The notes: generated by a model not told the origin, from the letters alone. A DNA stretch of 64,000 nucleotides from Bin87 sp965204685 (GCA_965204685.1 OZ242004.1:4092001-4156000); one strand, 5' to 3'; numbered from the stretch's first letter, positions 26,625 through 36,667 are shown. Program-made: numbers and translations.

Positions 26625-27794
26625 TCATCCGCCGCCGCCCTGCCTGTCGTTGTCGTCTCCGGTTCCGCGAAGCGCCTGTGCAGCCGGCAGGGTCTTCAGG
26701 CCGTCGGTCAACTGCAGCTTGCGGACCGGGTAGTTTATGGTGATCCCCTCGGCCGCCAGCCGCGAGTGCAGTTCTTCGATCAGCCCGCTGCGCACCTCGA
26801 AACTTGCCACCCGATTGCGCGCCCGGATGATCATGTAGAAATTGACGTTGCTCTCCCCGAAGGCCTCGTACAAGAAGACGGGCTCGCTCTCCGGATCCGC
26901 TCCCTGGCACTCCCTGCGCACCGTCTCCATCACCTCCAGGCTCACCGCCCTCACCCGTTTGAGATCGCTCTCGTAGGGCACGCCGCAGGACACCACAACG
27001 TCCAGGGGATCCTACGGCTTGCTGAAGTTGGTGATGATGGTCTCCGCAAAGAGCGAGTTGGGCACCACCACCAGGTTGTTGCTCCAGGTGCGCAGCCGCG
27101 TGCTGCGCCAGCTCACGTCCACCACGTAGCCGTCGATGCCGTTGGACATCTCGATGTAGTCCCCCACGCTGATCAAACCCTCGGTAACCACGTAGGTGCC
27201 GGCGAAGAGGTTCGCCAACGTCGGCTGCAGCGCCAGCGCCACCGCCAGTCCGGCGATGCCCAGGCCCGCCACCAGGGGACTGATGTTGATCCCAAGAATG
27301 TCCAGGCACACCATGGCCGCCACGGCGATCACGAACCCCAACACCCCCCGGCGCACCAGCGGGAACATCCACCCGCTACCATGCTCGGGATGGGAACGAT
27401 GCAGATAGATCTGCAACCACAGCAGGGTCGCCGAGGCGATACCGTTGACCAGAGACGCCCCGATCAGCACCGCGATCACCCCGCTGGTCTTGTTCACCAC
27501 AACCTGCACCGCCGGCGGCGGCGACAGCACGGTGAGCGCCACGTAGATGCCCGACAGCACGATGAATGCCGCAAAGGGCAGCCGGATCGCCGCCGCCGTC
27601 TTCACGTCGAAATCGACGCTGGACATGATGGAAAGCCGCAGCAGCCATCGGAAGACCAGGGTGCTGAACAGTATGGCGATGACGATGGCCACCACCACTA
27701 TGACGCCGCTGATCAGCAGGTCAACCCAGGTGGTGCCGGACCCGGCGGCCCAGTGGGACAGGGCCTGCCACCAGTTGCGGAAGAATTCGCTCAT
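26625..27794 (-). pseudogene. MscS-type mechanosensitive channel interrupted by one amber codon
   Basis: The frame from ATG 27794 has two to three membrane segments, the pore-lining helix with its small-residue pattern (AGLGIAGLAVALALQPTLANLFAG), and the beta domain start (DYIEMSNGIDGYVVDVSWRSTRLRTWSNN, VVVPNSLF). After NFSKP a TAG (27012-27014) stops it. The same frame then continues without shift as DPLDVVVSCGVPYESDLKRV to the C-terminus at 26625. A single nonsense change therefore splits an otherwise intact 389-codon gene. Read-through, recent inactivation or an error in the consensus are all possible. Confidence 0.85.
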
Positions 27795-27927
27795 AGATCA
27801 GTCCGGATGCTTGGATTTGCTCAGCAACCGGTAACGCTGGCGGGTGAATATTACCGAAATGCCACGGGCTGCCGCAGCTCCGAGACCATCCACCGTCCCC
27901 GCAGAGCTGGTTGATCCTGTGATCCGG

Positions 27928-29011
27928 TCAATCCAGGTAGTCCCGCAGCCTGGCCGACCGGGCCGGCTGGCGCAGCTTGCTGATTGCCTTGGCCTCGATC
28001 TGCCGGATCCGCTCCCGGGTAACCCCGAACACCTTCCCAACCTCCTCCAGCGTCTGCGGATGACCGTCATCCAGACCGTAGCGCAGCCGCAGCACCCGGC
28101 TCTCCCGCTCCCCAGCGCATCCAGCGCCTCCCGCAGCTGTTCCCCAGCAGGTTCTCCGATACCGCATCCTCCAGCGCCGGAGCCTCCCGGTCCTCCACGA
28201 AGTCCCCCAGGAACGTGTCCCCTTCCTCTCCCACCAGCAGATCCAACGATACCGCCTCCTGGGACGCCCTGCGGATATCCGACAGCCTCTTCAGGCTCAC
28301 CCCCAAATCCTCGGCCAGCTCGTCTTACGTGGGCTCCCGTCCCAGTTCCTGCAACAGGCTGCGTTCCTGCCGCGTCAGCTTGTTGATGGTCTCCACCATG
28401 TGCACCGGTATCCGTATCGTCCGCCCCCGGTCGGCGACGGCGCGGCTCACCGCCTGCCGGATCCACCAGGTGGCGTAGGTGCTGAACTTGTACCCCCGCC
28501 GGTGGTCGAACTTCCCCACGCCGCGGATCAACCCCAAGTTTCCCTCCTGGATCAGGTCCAACAGCGCCAGCCCCCGGTTCTGGTACTTCCTGGCCACGCT
28601 GACCACCAGCCGCAGGTTGGCCTCCCCCAGATGGTCGTGGGCACGCCTTCCGGCCTCAACCACCCGCTCGAAGTATCGCGCTATTTCCTCATCCATCGCT
28701 TCCACCCGCTGGCTCAGCCCCGGGTCTCCCAGCATCCGGGACAGCAGATTCAAAGTGCAGCGGTCCCAGTCATCGGAGCTTTCGGGATGCAGTTCTGCCT
28801 ACATCGGCACATGGGAGACAACGACGCTGACCGCCTCCGGCGGCAACGCCCGCATGTCCCGGGACAACGCCACGATGCGCTCGTGGGCTTCATCATCAGC
28901 GACGTCCAGTTCCTGAGCTACCCATTCCGCCAGCTCGGCGCTGATCACGCCGTCGATGGCGTCCATAAACCGCGGGTGCATACATACGTCCTTCAGCGTC
29001 GGGGAACTCAC
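27928..29011 (-). pseudogene. RpoD/SigA-like sigma-70 factor with two stops and two frameshifts
   Basis: The pieces line up as one sigma-70 gene. Region 2 is intact (EANLRLVVSVARKYQNRGL, DLIQEGNLGLIRGVGKFDHRRGYKFSTYATWWIRQAV). Region 3 is broken by a TAA (28325-28327) in GREPT-DELAED, where the family has Glu (GAA). Region 4 is split by two frame changes near 28110-28150 and ends VFGVTRERIRQIEAKAISKLRQ and RLRDYLD. An in-frame TAG (28799-28801) also cuts the N-terminal part. This looks like a former housekeeping-type or group 2 sigma factor, now dead unless the sequence is faulty. Another, divergent sigma factor is at 61561. Confidence 0.85.
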
Positions 29012-29114
29012 GGCGTACGCTAGCCAAAGACAAGTAGCAAACGCCGTCCACCTCCAATGGATTGTGTTGGATCCCCATTACGGCGCAATCTAGCCGAATT
29101 TTGCGCCCGTTGGC
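29003..29114. repeat. 112-bp dispersed repeat, copy 1
   Basis: Matches 35027-35138 in the same orientation over exactly 112 bp with no gaps and about 9 mismatches (roughly 92 percent). This copy covers the start and upstream region of the broken sigma gene, so it may be a duplicated promoter/leader or a small mobile sequence. Confidence 0.85.
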
Positions 29115-29371
29115 AACCGACCATTCCTGAATTGGTCACACGACCAATCCGACGACAATCACCACAATCTCTGCGCCGGATCAGCAGCGCCAGCGGCTGC
29201 AATGACCGACCATCCTGCGAGGGATGACGGAACGGTCATATCACATTCCACGTGGCGGTCTGCCGGACTGCCAAACGGGCCGACCGGATTCCGCGTCTCA
29301 GGCGGCCCAAACCACGGCTACCACTCCTCATGCTCCGGCAGGGGCCAGCCCTGCTAGGAGTGCACGTTGTC
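29115..29371. other. Intergenic stretch, nothing recognised
   Basis: No gene, repeat or clear signal is seen between the 112-bp repeat and the next minus-strand gene. Confidence 0.3.
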
Positions 29372-29722
29372 CTAGCAATTGGCATCCCCCGAGCGGGGCG
29401 AATTGGTCAATGGGATGAAATCCCCATCCGCCGGCGCGCAGTACTCGCAGAAGGTGATGGGGTCCGGGCCGTCCTCGCACAGCACGCCCTCTTCCTCATA
29501 GAGCTCGTCGTCGTACTCGCCGTACTCCGGCACCAACTTCCAGCGCGCCGGTTCTCTGCAACAGAGGCAGGCCCACAACTGAGCCAGCTCATACAGCGTG
29601 ACTTCGCAGCGCACGCCCAATTTCAGCCAGTGGGGACGCTCCCTGGACCTGACCGAGATGTGGGCCGTCTTCTGGGAGATGCGCCGCCGGTCTCTCCGGC
29701 GCGGGTTCACGGCCGGCCGCAA
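29372..29722 (-). CDS. Small cysteine-containing uncharacterised protein
   Basis: A 116-residue protein. The core reads VTLYELAQLWACLCCREPARWKLVPEYGEYDDELYEEEG, then ITFCEYCAPADGDFIPL. The CxCC and CxxC pairs could form a small metal site. I do not recognise a named family, though proteins with this text are common among Chloroflexota. The N-terminal 25 residues are arginine-rich and may not be translated; the start is uncertain. It sits alone between the sigma pseudogene and the large protease gene. Confidence 0.55.
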   Translation of the reverse strand: MRPAVNPRRRDRRRISQKTAHISVRSRERPHWLKLGVRCEVTLYELAQLWACLCCREPARWKLVPEYGEYDDELYEEEGVLCEDGPDPITFCEYCAPADGDFIPLTNSPRSGDANC

Positions 29723-30002
29723 TCCGGCGTGGATCTCGATGCAACGGGAGAGGTGACGGCGGATACGGGCGCCCGCCGCCGTCTGCCGGCAGACGCAGCA
29801 GATCCCTGTGGCTGGCGCCGGAGGGGTTTCTCACTGTCCGCAGTCAGCACCGAAACGCAGGAACTCCCTGTCCCCTGTACCATCGCCTTGACGATGCCCT
29901 AGTTTACGCCGCTTGAATTGCACAAATCCCAGCCAAGGTGCCGTTCCATCCATTAAACTGCGGGGACCAATGCCGGGAAGCGCATAGGCAGTAGGTATAC
30001 AA

Positions 30003-33000
30003 ATGATGCCCCTTCTCCACCGGCTGTTGTATTCGGCGAGCCTGGCCCTCGCGGTCCTGACGGTGGCTTGCAACGGCGGGAGTGAAACCGCTGAGCCTGC
30101 CCAGCGGTTTTCGGGCGGCTTATCCCCGACGCCTGCCGTCATACTCACGCCTCCGCCCACCGGGACTCCGGTCCCTGATCGCGCCCCCACGGAGACTCCC
30201 TCGCCCACCGTTGCTCCGGTTCCCGCCGGGAAAATGACCGCCGAACAGTTATACGAGCAAGTATCTCCATCGGTGGCCTTCGTCCAAACGCCGATGGGCG
30301 CCGGCTCCGGCTTCCTGATCGAAGGCGGCTACGTGGTCACCAACCATCACGTGGTATGGCCCTGGGAGGAGGCGCGGATCGTCTTCCCCGACGGGCCAGA
30401 AATTCTGGCGCCGGTGGCCGCGTGGGACCCCATGAGCGACATTGCGCTCCTGGGACCGGTGGCGGCGCCGGTCCCGCCGTTGGGATTGGGTGACGGGGAG
30501 AATCTGCCCATCGGCAGCGAGGTATATCTCCTGGGCTATCCGGGAGAGACCGAGTCGTCTCCCGGTGCCACCATCCTCTCTGGTCTTCTGTCGCACTACC
30601 GCCAATGGGACCGGCTGGGGATGACTTACCTTCAGACCGACACGGTCATTGCCGGGGGACAAAGCGGCAGCCCGCTGCTCAATTCCAAAGGCGAGGTCAT
30701 CGGAATCACCGTCTTCAAATTCACCGAGGCAAGCTACGCCCTGGCCGCTTCGGCGGCGGACCTGGAACCCCTGGTGCAACGGCTCATCCAGGGGCGCGAT
30801 CCCTCGGGGGTAGGCAACCGCCGGTTCGGGAGGCAGCAGACCGGCAACGAGTTCCGCGGCGACCTGCAAAACCCCTGGGACTCCAGGACGTTTCTCATGG
30901 AGCTCGCCACCGGGGACTTGGTGGAAATCGAAATCGCCTGTGCGAATCCAGTGCGCTTCAAAGTGACCGACCTTGCCGAAAATATCCTGCTGGATGTGGC
31001 CAATAGTACTGGGGGCGTGGCGCAGGGCAGTGCGGTAGCCCGGATGGACGGGCACCACTTTCTCACGGTGGAGACTCCTGCACACTCGTCCTCATGCTTC
31101 GAGCTGACCGCCAACATCCCCATGTCTCCGTTCACCGACCCGGACGATGGACAGCGATTGAATTTGGGCGACACCATCGGCGGGAACGTCGACCACCCGG
31201 GCGACCGGGACTGGTATTCCATCCGCCTGGAAGAGGGGGAGTTGCTGAAAATCTCCGCCGACTCTCTCAACATCGATACAGTCCTGTCAGTTGACTTCCC
31301 CAACTCCCGCATCAACCAGGTAGTCCAGGATGATGACAGCGGCGGCGGCCTGTTCGAGGCCAACGCGGAGCTGGTGTACCGCGTTCCGGTGACCGGCGAG
31401 TATTTCATAATCGTCGAAGAATTCAGCGGTTGGGACTCGGGCGGATATCTGCTGTCGGTGGACCGGGCCTCGTCCGGGACGGAAACGGCCGCAGTGCCGC
31501 CCGGCCCGCGGGAAGTGGACAGCCCCTTTGGGAAAATGATCGTGTTCGAGAGCCAGCTTTCGGACTTCTCGGTACAGGTCCCGGCAGAATGGGTCGAAAT
31601 GTACCCTGATGATCAACCCCCTCATTTCACCTTCTATGCGGCAAATACAGCAGACGGCGAAAGAGGGTCGGTGGGTATTCTCGAATTCGATCTGGCAGCG
31701 TTCGATGAGAAACAGACGTTGGAGGAACTGGTGGATTCCATATTGGAGGAGTCTTCCGGAAGTTCTATTGAGATCCGACGTGAGAATATCTTGACATCTT
31801 CCGGAGACCCCGGCGTGGCGCTTGAGTTCCAGCTAGGAGTGGAACCCGATGAGTTGGCAGCAATGCGGATGCTGGTCAGCATCCAGGACGAGCGTTTCGC
31901 CTTTGTCGTGTTATACGGTTTCACGAAGGACGGATTCCAAAGGGCGCTGACCGAATACTCCTTCAACACCCTGCATTCGTCCGGGGATGGAGATACCCCG
32001 ACACCTGCGGACAGGAACTCTCTGGCCGCCCTCTACAATGCCACCGACGGCCGGAACTGGCGGAATAACAACGGCTGGCTGAGCGATCGGCCAATCGGCC
32101 AATGGTACGGCGTCGTCACCAATGCTGGCGGCCGCGTCGTCGGGCTGCAACTGGATGAGAACCGGTTGAGCGGTGAGATACCCGCTACGTTAGGCCGCGT
32201 CTCCGACCTCGAACTGCTGGATCTTTCGAACAACCGGCTGGGTGGAGCGCTGCCGGAGGAATTGGGCAGTCTGACCAACCTGAAGTCGCTGTTTCTTAAC
32301 GGTAACGACCTGACTGGAGCAATACCGCCCGAGTTGGGCAATCTCCCCGGATTGGAAATGCTTCACCTTCATTTCAACAATTTCACCGGCGACATACCAT
32401 CGGAATTGGGTGATCTCGCCATGCTGCGGGAGCTGGATCTTGGAGTCAATGACCTGAGCGGGGAGATACCGCCGGCATTGGGCAACCTCGGCAACCTGAC
32501 CAGCCTGTGGCTCGGCTGGAACGATTTGAGCGGGGAGATACCGCCGGAACTGGCCGACCTCGGCAACTTGACCAGGCTGTGGGTCAACAATAACCGGTTG
32601 GAGGGATGCGTACCGGATAGCCTGGCAAGCCAGTTGGATGACCAGTCCAATGTCGGTGATCTGAGCAACTGCGGGGATAAACCCCTGGCAACCGCTGAGC
32701 GGGAAGATGTTGATGCACCAAGGGCGGCGGCGAGCACCCGCTACGGGGAATACGCCGCTCTCAAAGCTGGCGGGCCGGGCGCCGTATATGCCGGTGATCT
32801 GACCCAGTTGGTTGGGCCAGCCCCCAGCATTGACCTGGGCGACCGGGACGGAAACGTTACCCTGGGCTCCATCGAACAATTCGGTTGGCTGTTCGAGTCC
32901 GCCTATTACCGGGAGTTGCTGGAAAGGGCAAACCCGACCGATCCCACGCCGCTGACCAGCAGCGGGCACAGGATCGAGATCCGCTACGCCTGCATCAACC

Positions 33001-34787
33001 GCGCCCTCCCCTCCTGCCGGCTGGTCGAGGAATTCTGGGCGCCCAACCTGGAGAAACGGACCAACGGTCAGTTGCGGATGGCAATCACCTCGCTCGCCGA
33101 AACCGGACTGGCTGCGACGGACACCCTGGAACTGGTTTCGGACGGAACGCTGGAAATGGTCGGCGTGTACTCCGGATACGTGGGCGGAGAGTTGCCGTTT
33201 TACGGAATCCTGAACCTGTATGGCCTGTACTCCGACCACCGGACGCTGTTTGAATCAACCGCAGAGATGCTGCCCACATTGGACGCAGTCCTGGCGCAGG
33301 AGACCCGCGGAGGAATGGTCATAAACCACAACTGGTTTCTTGACGATGTATTTCTCTTCGGTCCAGCGCCCTTGCGGAGCGTGGCCGATTTTGAGGGTCT
33401 GAAAATCCGCAGCAGGTCCTCTCCAATATCGGATTGGCTGGGCGGAATGGGAGCCCGGCCTGAGTTCGTCCCGTTCGCGGACGTCTATGACGCTCTGAAA
33501 CAGGGCCGTCTGGACGCCGGCGCCACGTCGCTTTGGTCCGCATACGGCCAGCGCTGGTACGAAGTCACCCGCTACATGAATGGACCCCTGGTCAGGTGGG
33601 TCCCACTGCCCAATTTGGTGAACCCGGACGTCTGGGAGCGTATGCCCTCCGACCTGCAGCGGATACTCATCGAAGAGGGCGCCAGGGCGGAACTGGAGCA
33701 ATTCCGCCTCGCCCCGGACCAGGCCCTTGCCAGCGTGCAGAACCACGTGGACGCCGGAATGGAGGCAATTGAATTCACTCCTGAATTGACCGAGCACAGC
33801 TTCAACGTCGCATTGATGCAGCACGTCATCCCAGGTTGGCTGCGACAACTGGGCTATCCCGGCAGGGGCGCGGCGGCAGTGACCCTGTTCAACGACAGCG
33901 CCGGATCATACGTTGGCCTTCGCATCGAACCCGACGGAACGGTGGTGAAGCGTCCGATAGCCAAGGGCCCGAACTCCGGCGAGATACGAGAAACGGACTC
34001 TGCTTCCGCCAGCCCTCCGGCACCCTCCTGGAAAGACCTGTCGGACGCTGAGACCGCCCATATGTGGATATACATGTGGATGTATGACAACGGGATTGGC
34101 AATGCATGGATCAGGGCAAGCGCCCAGTCCGGTTTCTTCATGGACGGGTCCAGCCTGGACGTAAGCGTGCGCTTTGGCCGCCAGGCAGCAGTCTTCTGCA
34201 ACGGGGGCCCGATGCACCAGGGCGAGGTGGAACCCCTTGACCATTGCGATGAACCCGAAGAGAGAGCCCTCGCCAACATAACTGGCCTTTTTGCGGCGAC
34301 GCCGGAGGGCCCGATGCGATGCCAGCGCCACCAATCCTCCACCAGCGACGATCTGACGTACGCCTGCATTCTGGAGGACGAGACCGCTCATCCGCGAATC
34401 GCGCCGCATCCACCCAACCCTGCCACCCTTCCGACTCCCTCCCCGGAAGAACTCTCGGATGCCGACACTGCCGACTTGTGGGCCTACCTGTGGATGGGCG
34501 GCAGTGCTGGCCGACAGGTTAGAGCAACCGCGGAGGCCGGCTTCTTCATGGACCAATACCAGTTGGAGCTCAGGGTTCATTTCGGCCGCCGCTATGAGGC
34601 ATTCTGCAATGGGAGCCCGCTCCCCATCGATGAGTTGATGGTTCTGGACTGCGGATACCCGGAACAGTCTCTTGACGACGTTTCCGGCGTTTCCGCGAGA
34701 ACGCCGGACGGACCCATGCGCTGCAATCGACACCAAACATCGGTTCACGATGAACTGGCGTTTGCCTGCATGCTCCAAGGCCGGTGA
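30003..34787 (+). CDS. Giant lipoprotein: trypsin-like protease, PPC domain, LRR block, TRAP-type binding domain and C-terminal repeats
   Basis: A 1594-residue exported protein with a lipobox (TVAC, Cys23) and a P/T-rich linker. Residues about 80-260 are an HtrA-like serine protease with a visible triad: NHHVV (His116), SDIALL (Asp146) and GGQSGSPLL (Ser221). No PDZ follows. Residues about 270-490 contain PPC-like beta domains (GDRDWYSIRLEEGE). Near 663 a cap TPADRNSLAALYNATDGRNW opens about 7 LRRs, ending in EGCVP. Residues about 980-1310 resemble DctP/TRAP solute-binding proteins (FEGLKIRSRSSPISDWLGGMG, FADVYDALKQGRLDA). Two related cysteine-containing repeats end it (LSDAETAHMWIYMWM, LSDADTADLWAYLWM). 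No TRAP permease is nearby, so the binding domain probably senses or presents a ligand. Confidence 0.85.
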   Translation: MMPLLHRLLYSASLALAVLTVACNGGSETAEPAQRFSGGLSPTPAVILTPPPTGTPVPDRAPTETPSPTVAPVPAGKMTAEQLYEQVSPSVAFVQTPMGAGSGFLIEGGYVVTNHHVVWPWEEARIVFPDGPEILAPVAAWDPMSDIALLGPVAAPVPPLGLGDGENLPIGSEVYLLGYPGETESSPGATILSGLLSHYRQWDRLGMTYLQTDTVIAGGQSGSPLLNSKGEVIGITVFKFTEASYALAASAADLEPLVQRLIQGRDPSGVGNRRFGRQQTGNEFRGDLQNPWDSRTFLMELATGDLVEIEIACANPVRFKVTDLAENILLDVANSTGGVAQGSAVARMDGHHFLTVETPAHSSSCFELTANIPMSPFTDPDDGQRLNLGDTIGGNVDHPGDRDWYSIRLEEGELLKISADSLNIDTVLSVDFPNSRINQVVQDDDSGGGLFEANAELVYRVPVTGEYFIIVEEFSGWDSGGYLLSVDRASSGTETAAVPPGPREVDSPFGKMIVFESQLSDFSVQVPAEWVEMYPDDQPPHFTFYAANTADGERGSVGILEFDLAAFDEKQTLEELVDSILEESSGSSIEIRRENILTSSGDPGVALEFQLGVEPDELAAMRMLVSIQDERFAFVVLYGFTKDGFQRALTEYSFNTLHSSGDGDTPTPADRNSLAALYNATDGRNWRNNNGWLSDRPIGQWYGVVTNAGGRVVGLQLDENRLSGEIPATLGRVSDLELLDLSNNRLGGALPEELGSLTNLKSLFLNGNDLTGAIPPELGNLPGLEMLHLHFNNFTGDIPSELGDLAMLRELDLGVNDLSGEIPPALGNLGNLTSLWLGWNDLSGEIPPELADLGNLTRLWVNNNRLEGCVPDSLASQLDDQSNVGDLSNCGDKPLATAEREDVDAPRAAASTRYGEYAALKAGGPGAVYAGDLTQLVGPAPSIDLGDRDGNVTLGSIEQFGWLFESAYYRELLERANPTDPTPLTSSGHRIEIRYACINRALPSCRLVEEFWAPNLEKRTNGQLRMAITSLAETGLAATDTLELVSDGTLEMVGVYSGYVGGELPFYGILNLYGLYSDHRTLFESTAEMLPTLDAVLAQETRGGMVINHNWFLDDVFLFGPAPLRSVADFEGLKIRSRSSPISDWLGGMGARPEFVPFADVYDALKQGRLDAGATSLWSAYGQRWYEVTRYMNGPLVRWVPLPNLVNPDVWERMPSDLQRILIEEGARAELEQFRLAPDQALASVQNHVDAGMEAIEFTPELTEHSFNVALMQHVIPGWLRQLGYPGRGAAAVTLFNDSAGSYVGLRIEPDGTVVKRPIAKGPNSGEIRETDSASASPPAPSWKDLSDAETAHMWIYMWMYDNGIGNAWIRASAQSGFFMDGSSLDVSVRFGRQAAVFCNGGPMHQGEVEPLDHCDEPEERALANITGLFAATPEGPMRCQRHQSSTSDDLTYACILEDETAHPRIAPHPPNPATLPTPSPEELSDADTADLWAYLWMGGSAGRQVRATAEAGFFMDQYQLELRVHFGRRYEAFCNGSPLPIDELMVLDCGYPEQSLDDVSGVSARTPDGPMRCNRHQTSVHDELAFACMLQGR

Positions 34788-35026
34788 CCTCCGACTGAAG
34801 AAAGCAGGGTCTCGGGGGACGACGTTGACGCAACGTTCTAATCGAGGCAATGCACAAATCGACGCGGGCTTGCTGACGGGGATAAACGGCGCAAACAAGA
34901 CGAGAGATTTTGGAAGCAATGATACACGACCATTGACAATCGGTCGGATGACGATCCAGCGCCCGCCAATCCCGGGACCGTGGTTGCCGCCCGGCCGACT
35001 TCAGAATGTGGAAACCGTCTCGCGAT

Positions 35027-35138
35027 GGAACTCAGGGCGTATGCTAGCCAAAGGCAAGTAGCTGACGCCGTCCATCTCCAATGGATTGTGTTTGATCCCC
35101 ATTACGGCGCAATCTAGCCGGATTTTGCCCCCGTTGGC
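35027..35138. repeat. 112-bp dispersed repeat, copy 2
   Basis: Gap-free match to 29003-29114 in the same orientation, about 92 percent identical. No gene adjoins this copy, unlike copy 1. The differences are spread over all codon positions, so the sequence is not being kept as a protein. Confidence 0.85.
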
Positions 35139-35436
35139 GTACGTCCTGCAGGCCCCGCTGTTGCGGCGGTCCGCCGTGGTGGGTCTCGCCGGCGAGGACG
35201 CCCCTCATCTCCTCGGCAGCCGGTTCCAATGGAACCACGCAGCCGGCGACACCATGCGGCCAGCACTGGATACCCGAAACTGCCGTAGCTTGATTGCAAA
35301 GAAGGTTGCTTTACCGTTTGAGAGTTACGGACGTTGCCTCGTCCGGTAGCAACCCGCTCTGGGCTTTGGTCGCCCTGCTGAATGATAATATCTCAGGGCG
35401 GGACGAAGCGAACCGCCCCGGCGGCAAAGAATGGAA

Positions 35437-35455
35437 ACCGCCGGCATACGGCGGT
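35437..35455. promoter_or_regulatory. Hairpin upstream of the MazF-associated gene
   Basis: ACCGCCG and CGGCGGT form a perfect 7-bp stem around GCATA, 44 nt before the ATG at 35500. It could be an operator for the toxin-antitoxin pair or a terminator; there is no T-tract. Confidence 0.3.
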
Positions 35456-35499
35456 AGAACGTAGCCACAGCTGTGAAGTCCAAGCAGCCTGGATACAGC

Positions 35500-36045
35500 A
35501 TGAGTACATCGACGGCCCAGTTTGACCCGGCGCTCAACCGGCAGCGAGCTGAGAAAATCTATATGCTCGGCCAACATATGCGTGGGGCGGAGACGGCGCT
35601 CGCGGCCACCGAGGCCAGGTTGGGCGCTCTGGTTCGGATAGAACCCGACCACCGTCTCAGCTGTCTGATGTCAGATCCCTGGGGCTTCAACACCAACCAC
35701 ATCCGGCAGGTGAACCGCGTGGTCGACGAGTTCCTGGACACCATCTCAAGGCGGGAAATCAGGCGGATCGCCGCTCAGGCGCTCTCCGCTGATAAATCGC
35801 CCCAGGCCATCCTCGACCAGTGGTTCACTGAAGAGCAAAGAGGTCGCCTGCGCGGGTTCCTGGACAACACCGAAGTGCCCGACCGTCTCATGATGGCCTG
35901 CTACGCTTGGTTGGAGGCCCTTAGGGCCGCCGAGGCGGCGCGTCTCCTGCATCTGCACCACAGCCGGCCACGGCCCGATTTCGATGGCTTCACCCAAACG
36001 CCCGAAGAGCGCGCCGAAGATCTGCGCTCGGTGAACACAGTGTAA
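35500..36045 (+). CDS. Uncharacterised protein paired with a MazF-like toxin (antitoxin candidate)
   Basis: A 181-residue protein from ATG 35500; a GTG at 35473 would add nine residues. It is mostly helical and charged (QRAEKIYMLGQHMRGAETALAATEARLGALV, HIRQVNRVVDEFLDTISRREIRRIAAQAL, LDNTEVPDRLMMACYAWLEALRAAEAARLL). It ends 11 nt before a MazF/PemK-like gene on the same strand, the usual position of an antitoxin. It has no ribbon-helix-helix or AbrB text and is about twice the length of known MazE proteins. The antitoxin role is therefore inferred only from position. The partner toxin is broken. Confidence 0.55.
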   Translation: MSTSTAQFDPALNRQRAEKIYMLGQHMRGAETALAATEARLGALVRIEPDHRLSCLMSDPWGFNTNHIRQVNRVVDEFLDTISRREIRRIAAQALSADKSPQAILDQWFTEEQRGRLRGFLDNTEVPDRLMMACYAWLEALRAAEAARLLHLHHSRPRPDFDGFTQTPEERAEDLRSVNTV

Positions 36046-36056
36046 CCAGTTTCCCC

Positions 36057-36383
36057 ATGCCCCACGCCCGACAGGGCGACATCCACTGGTACGACTTCGG
36101 CCCCGTCATCGGGGCCGAACTTTCGGATCGCCGACCGGCGCTGATCATCAGCAACGACGCCTTCAACCGTGCTCTCGGAGTGGGGATAGCGCTCCCGATG
36201 TCGCGCACCATGCCTGCCGAGGAAAATCGCCGGCAACACGTACACATAGCCGCGTCGGATTCCTGGGCCTCCGCTTGACAAATCAAGTCCGTGGACCAGG
36301 GCAGACTGGGCGACCGCATCGGGAAAGCGTCGCCGGACGAGATGGACGCCGTTCTCGAATCTCTCCTTCTGCGGCTCGGACAT
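36057..36383 (+). pseudogene. MazF/PemK-like mRNA interferase with an in-frame TGA
   Basis: The text HARQGDIHWYDFGPVIGAEL, RRPALIISNDAFNRALGVGIALP and HVHIAASDSWASA is the N-terminal two-thirds of a MazF/PemK endoribonuclease. A TGA (36276-36278) then stops it, and the same frame continues QIKSVDQGRLGDRIGKASPD and MDAVLESLLLRLGH, the expected C-terminus. CGA-to-TGA would explain the break. Downstream the frame stays open until the IS insertion at 36503. The upstream gene at 35500-36045 is the likely antitoxin. Loss of the toxin with retention of the partner is a common fate of such pairs. Confidence 0.8.
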
Positions 36384-36502
36384 CGGCATGATCCTGGCTG
36401 GATTCAAACCGCAGTGGGGCTCTCGCCCGTAGGGGCGGGGACGCTCTGGGATTTGACGCTGAGAAACCCCGGTCAGGGTGAGCGCCAAGTTTCCGTCCTA
36501 GT

Positions 36503-36587
36503 ACTACAGTCGCAGATCAGACAGGCGGCGTTTGTAATGGCATTGCTTGGCTCGAGCTTGGTGGCGTCTTCTCCACCATGACCAATG
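36503..36587 (+). repeat. Left 85-bp terminal inverted repeat
   Basis: Begins TACTACAGTCGCAGATC just inside CTAG. It pairs with 38349-38433 with 83 of 85 bases matching. Confidence 0.9.
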
Positions 36588-36667
36588 TAAGACCGCAGCG
36601 GGCGGCTGCCTTTCCGTCCATACCAAGCGGGTGAGCAGCCGGCGTACCTCCGGCACAGTTACCGGAA

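Larger units (their letters stand above)
34788..35472. other. Non-coding stretch containing repeat copy 2 and a hairpin
   Basis: No gene is supported in these 685 bases. It carries the second copy of the 112-bp repeat (35027-35138) and, near its right end, a perfect 7-bp stem hairpin (35437-35455). Confidence 0.5.

Noticed and set aside
29003..29078. The 112-bp repeat as a small conserved protein gene
   Set aside because: A frame opening MGIQHNPLEVDGV exists in both copies, but substitutions are spread over all codon positions and the frames diverge outside the repeat.
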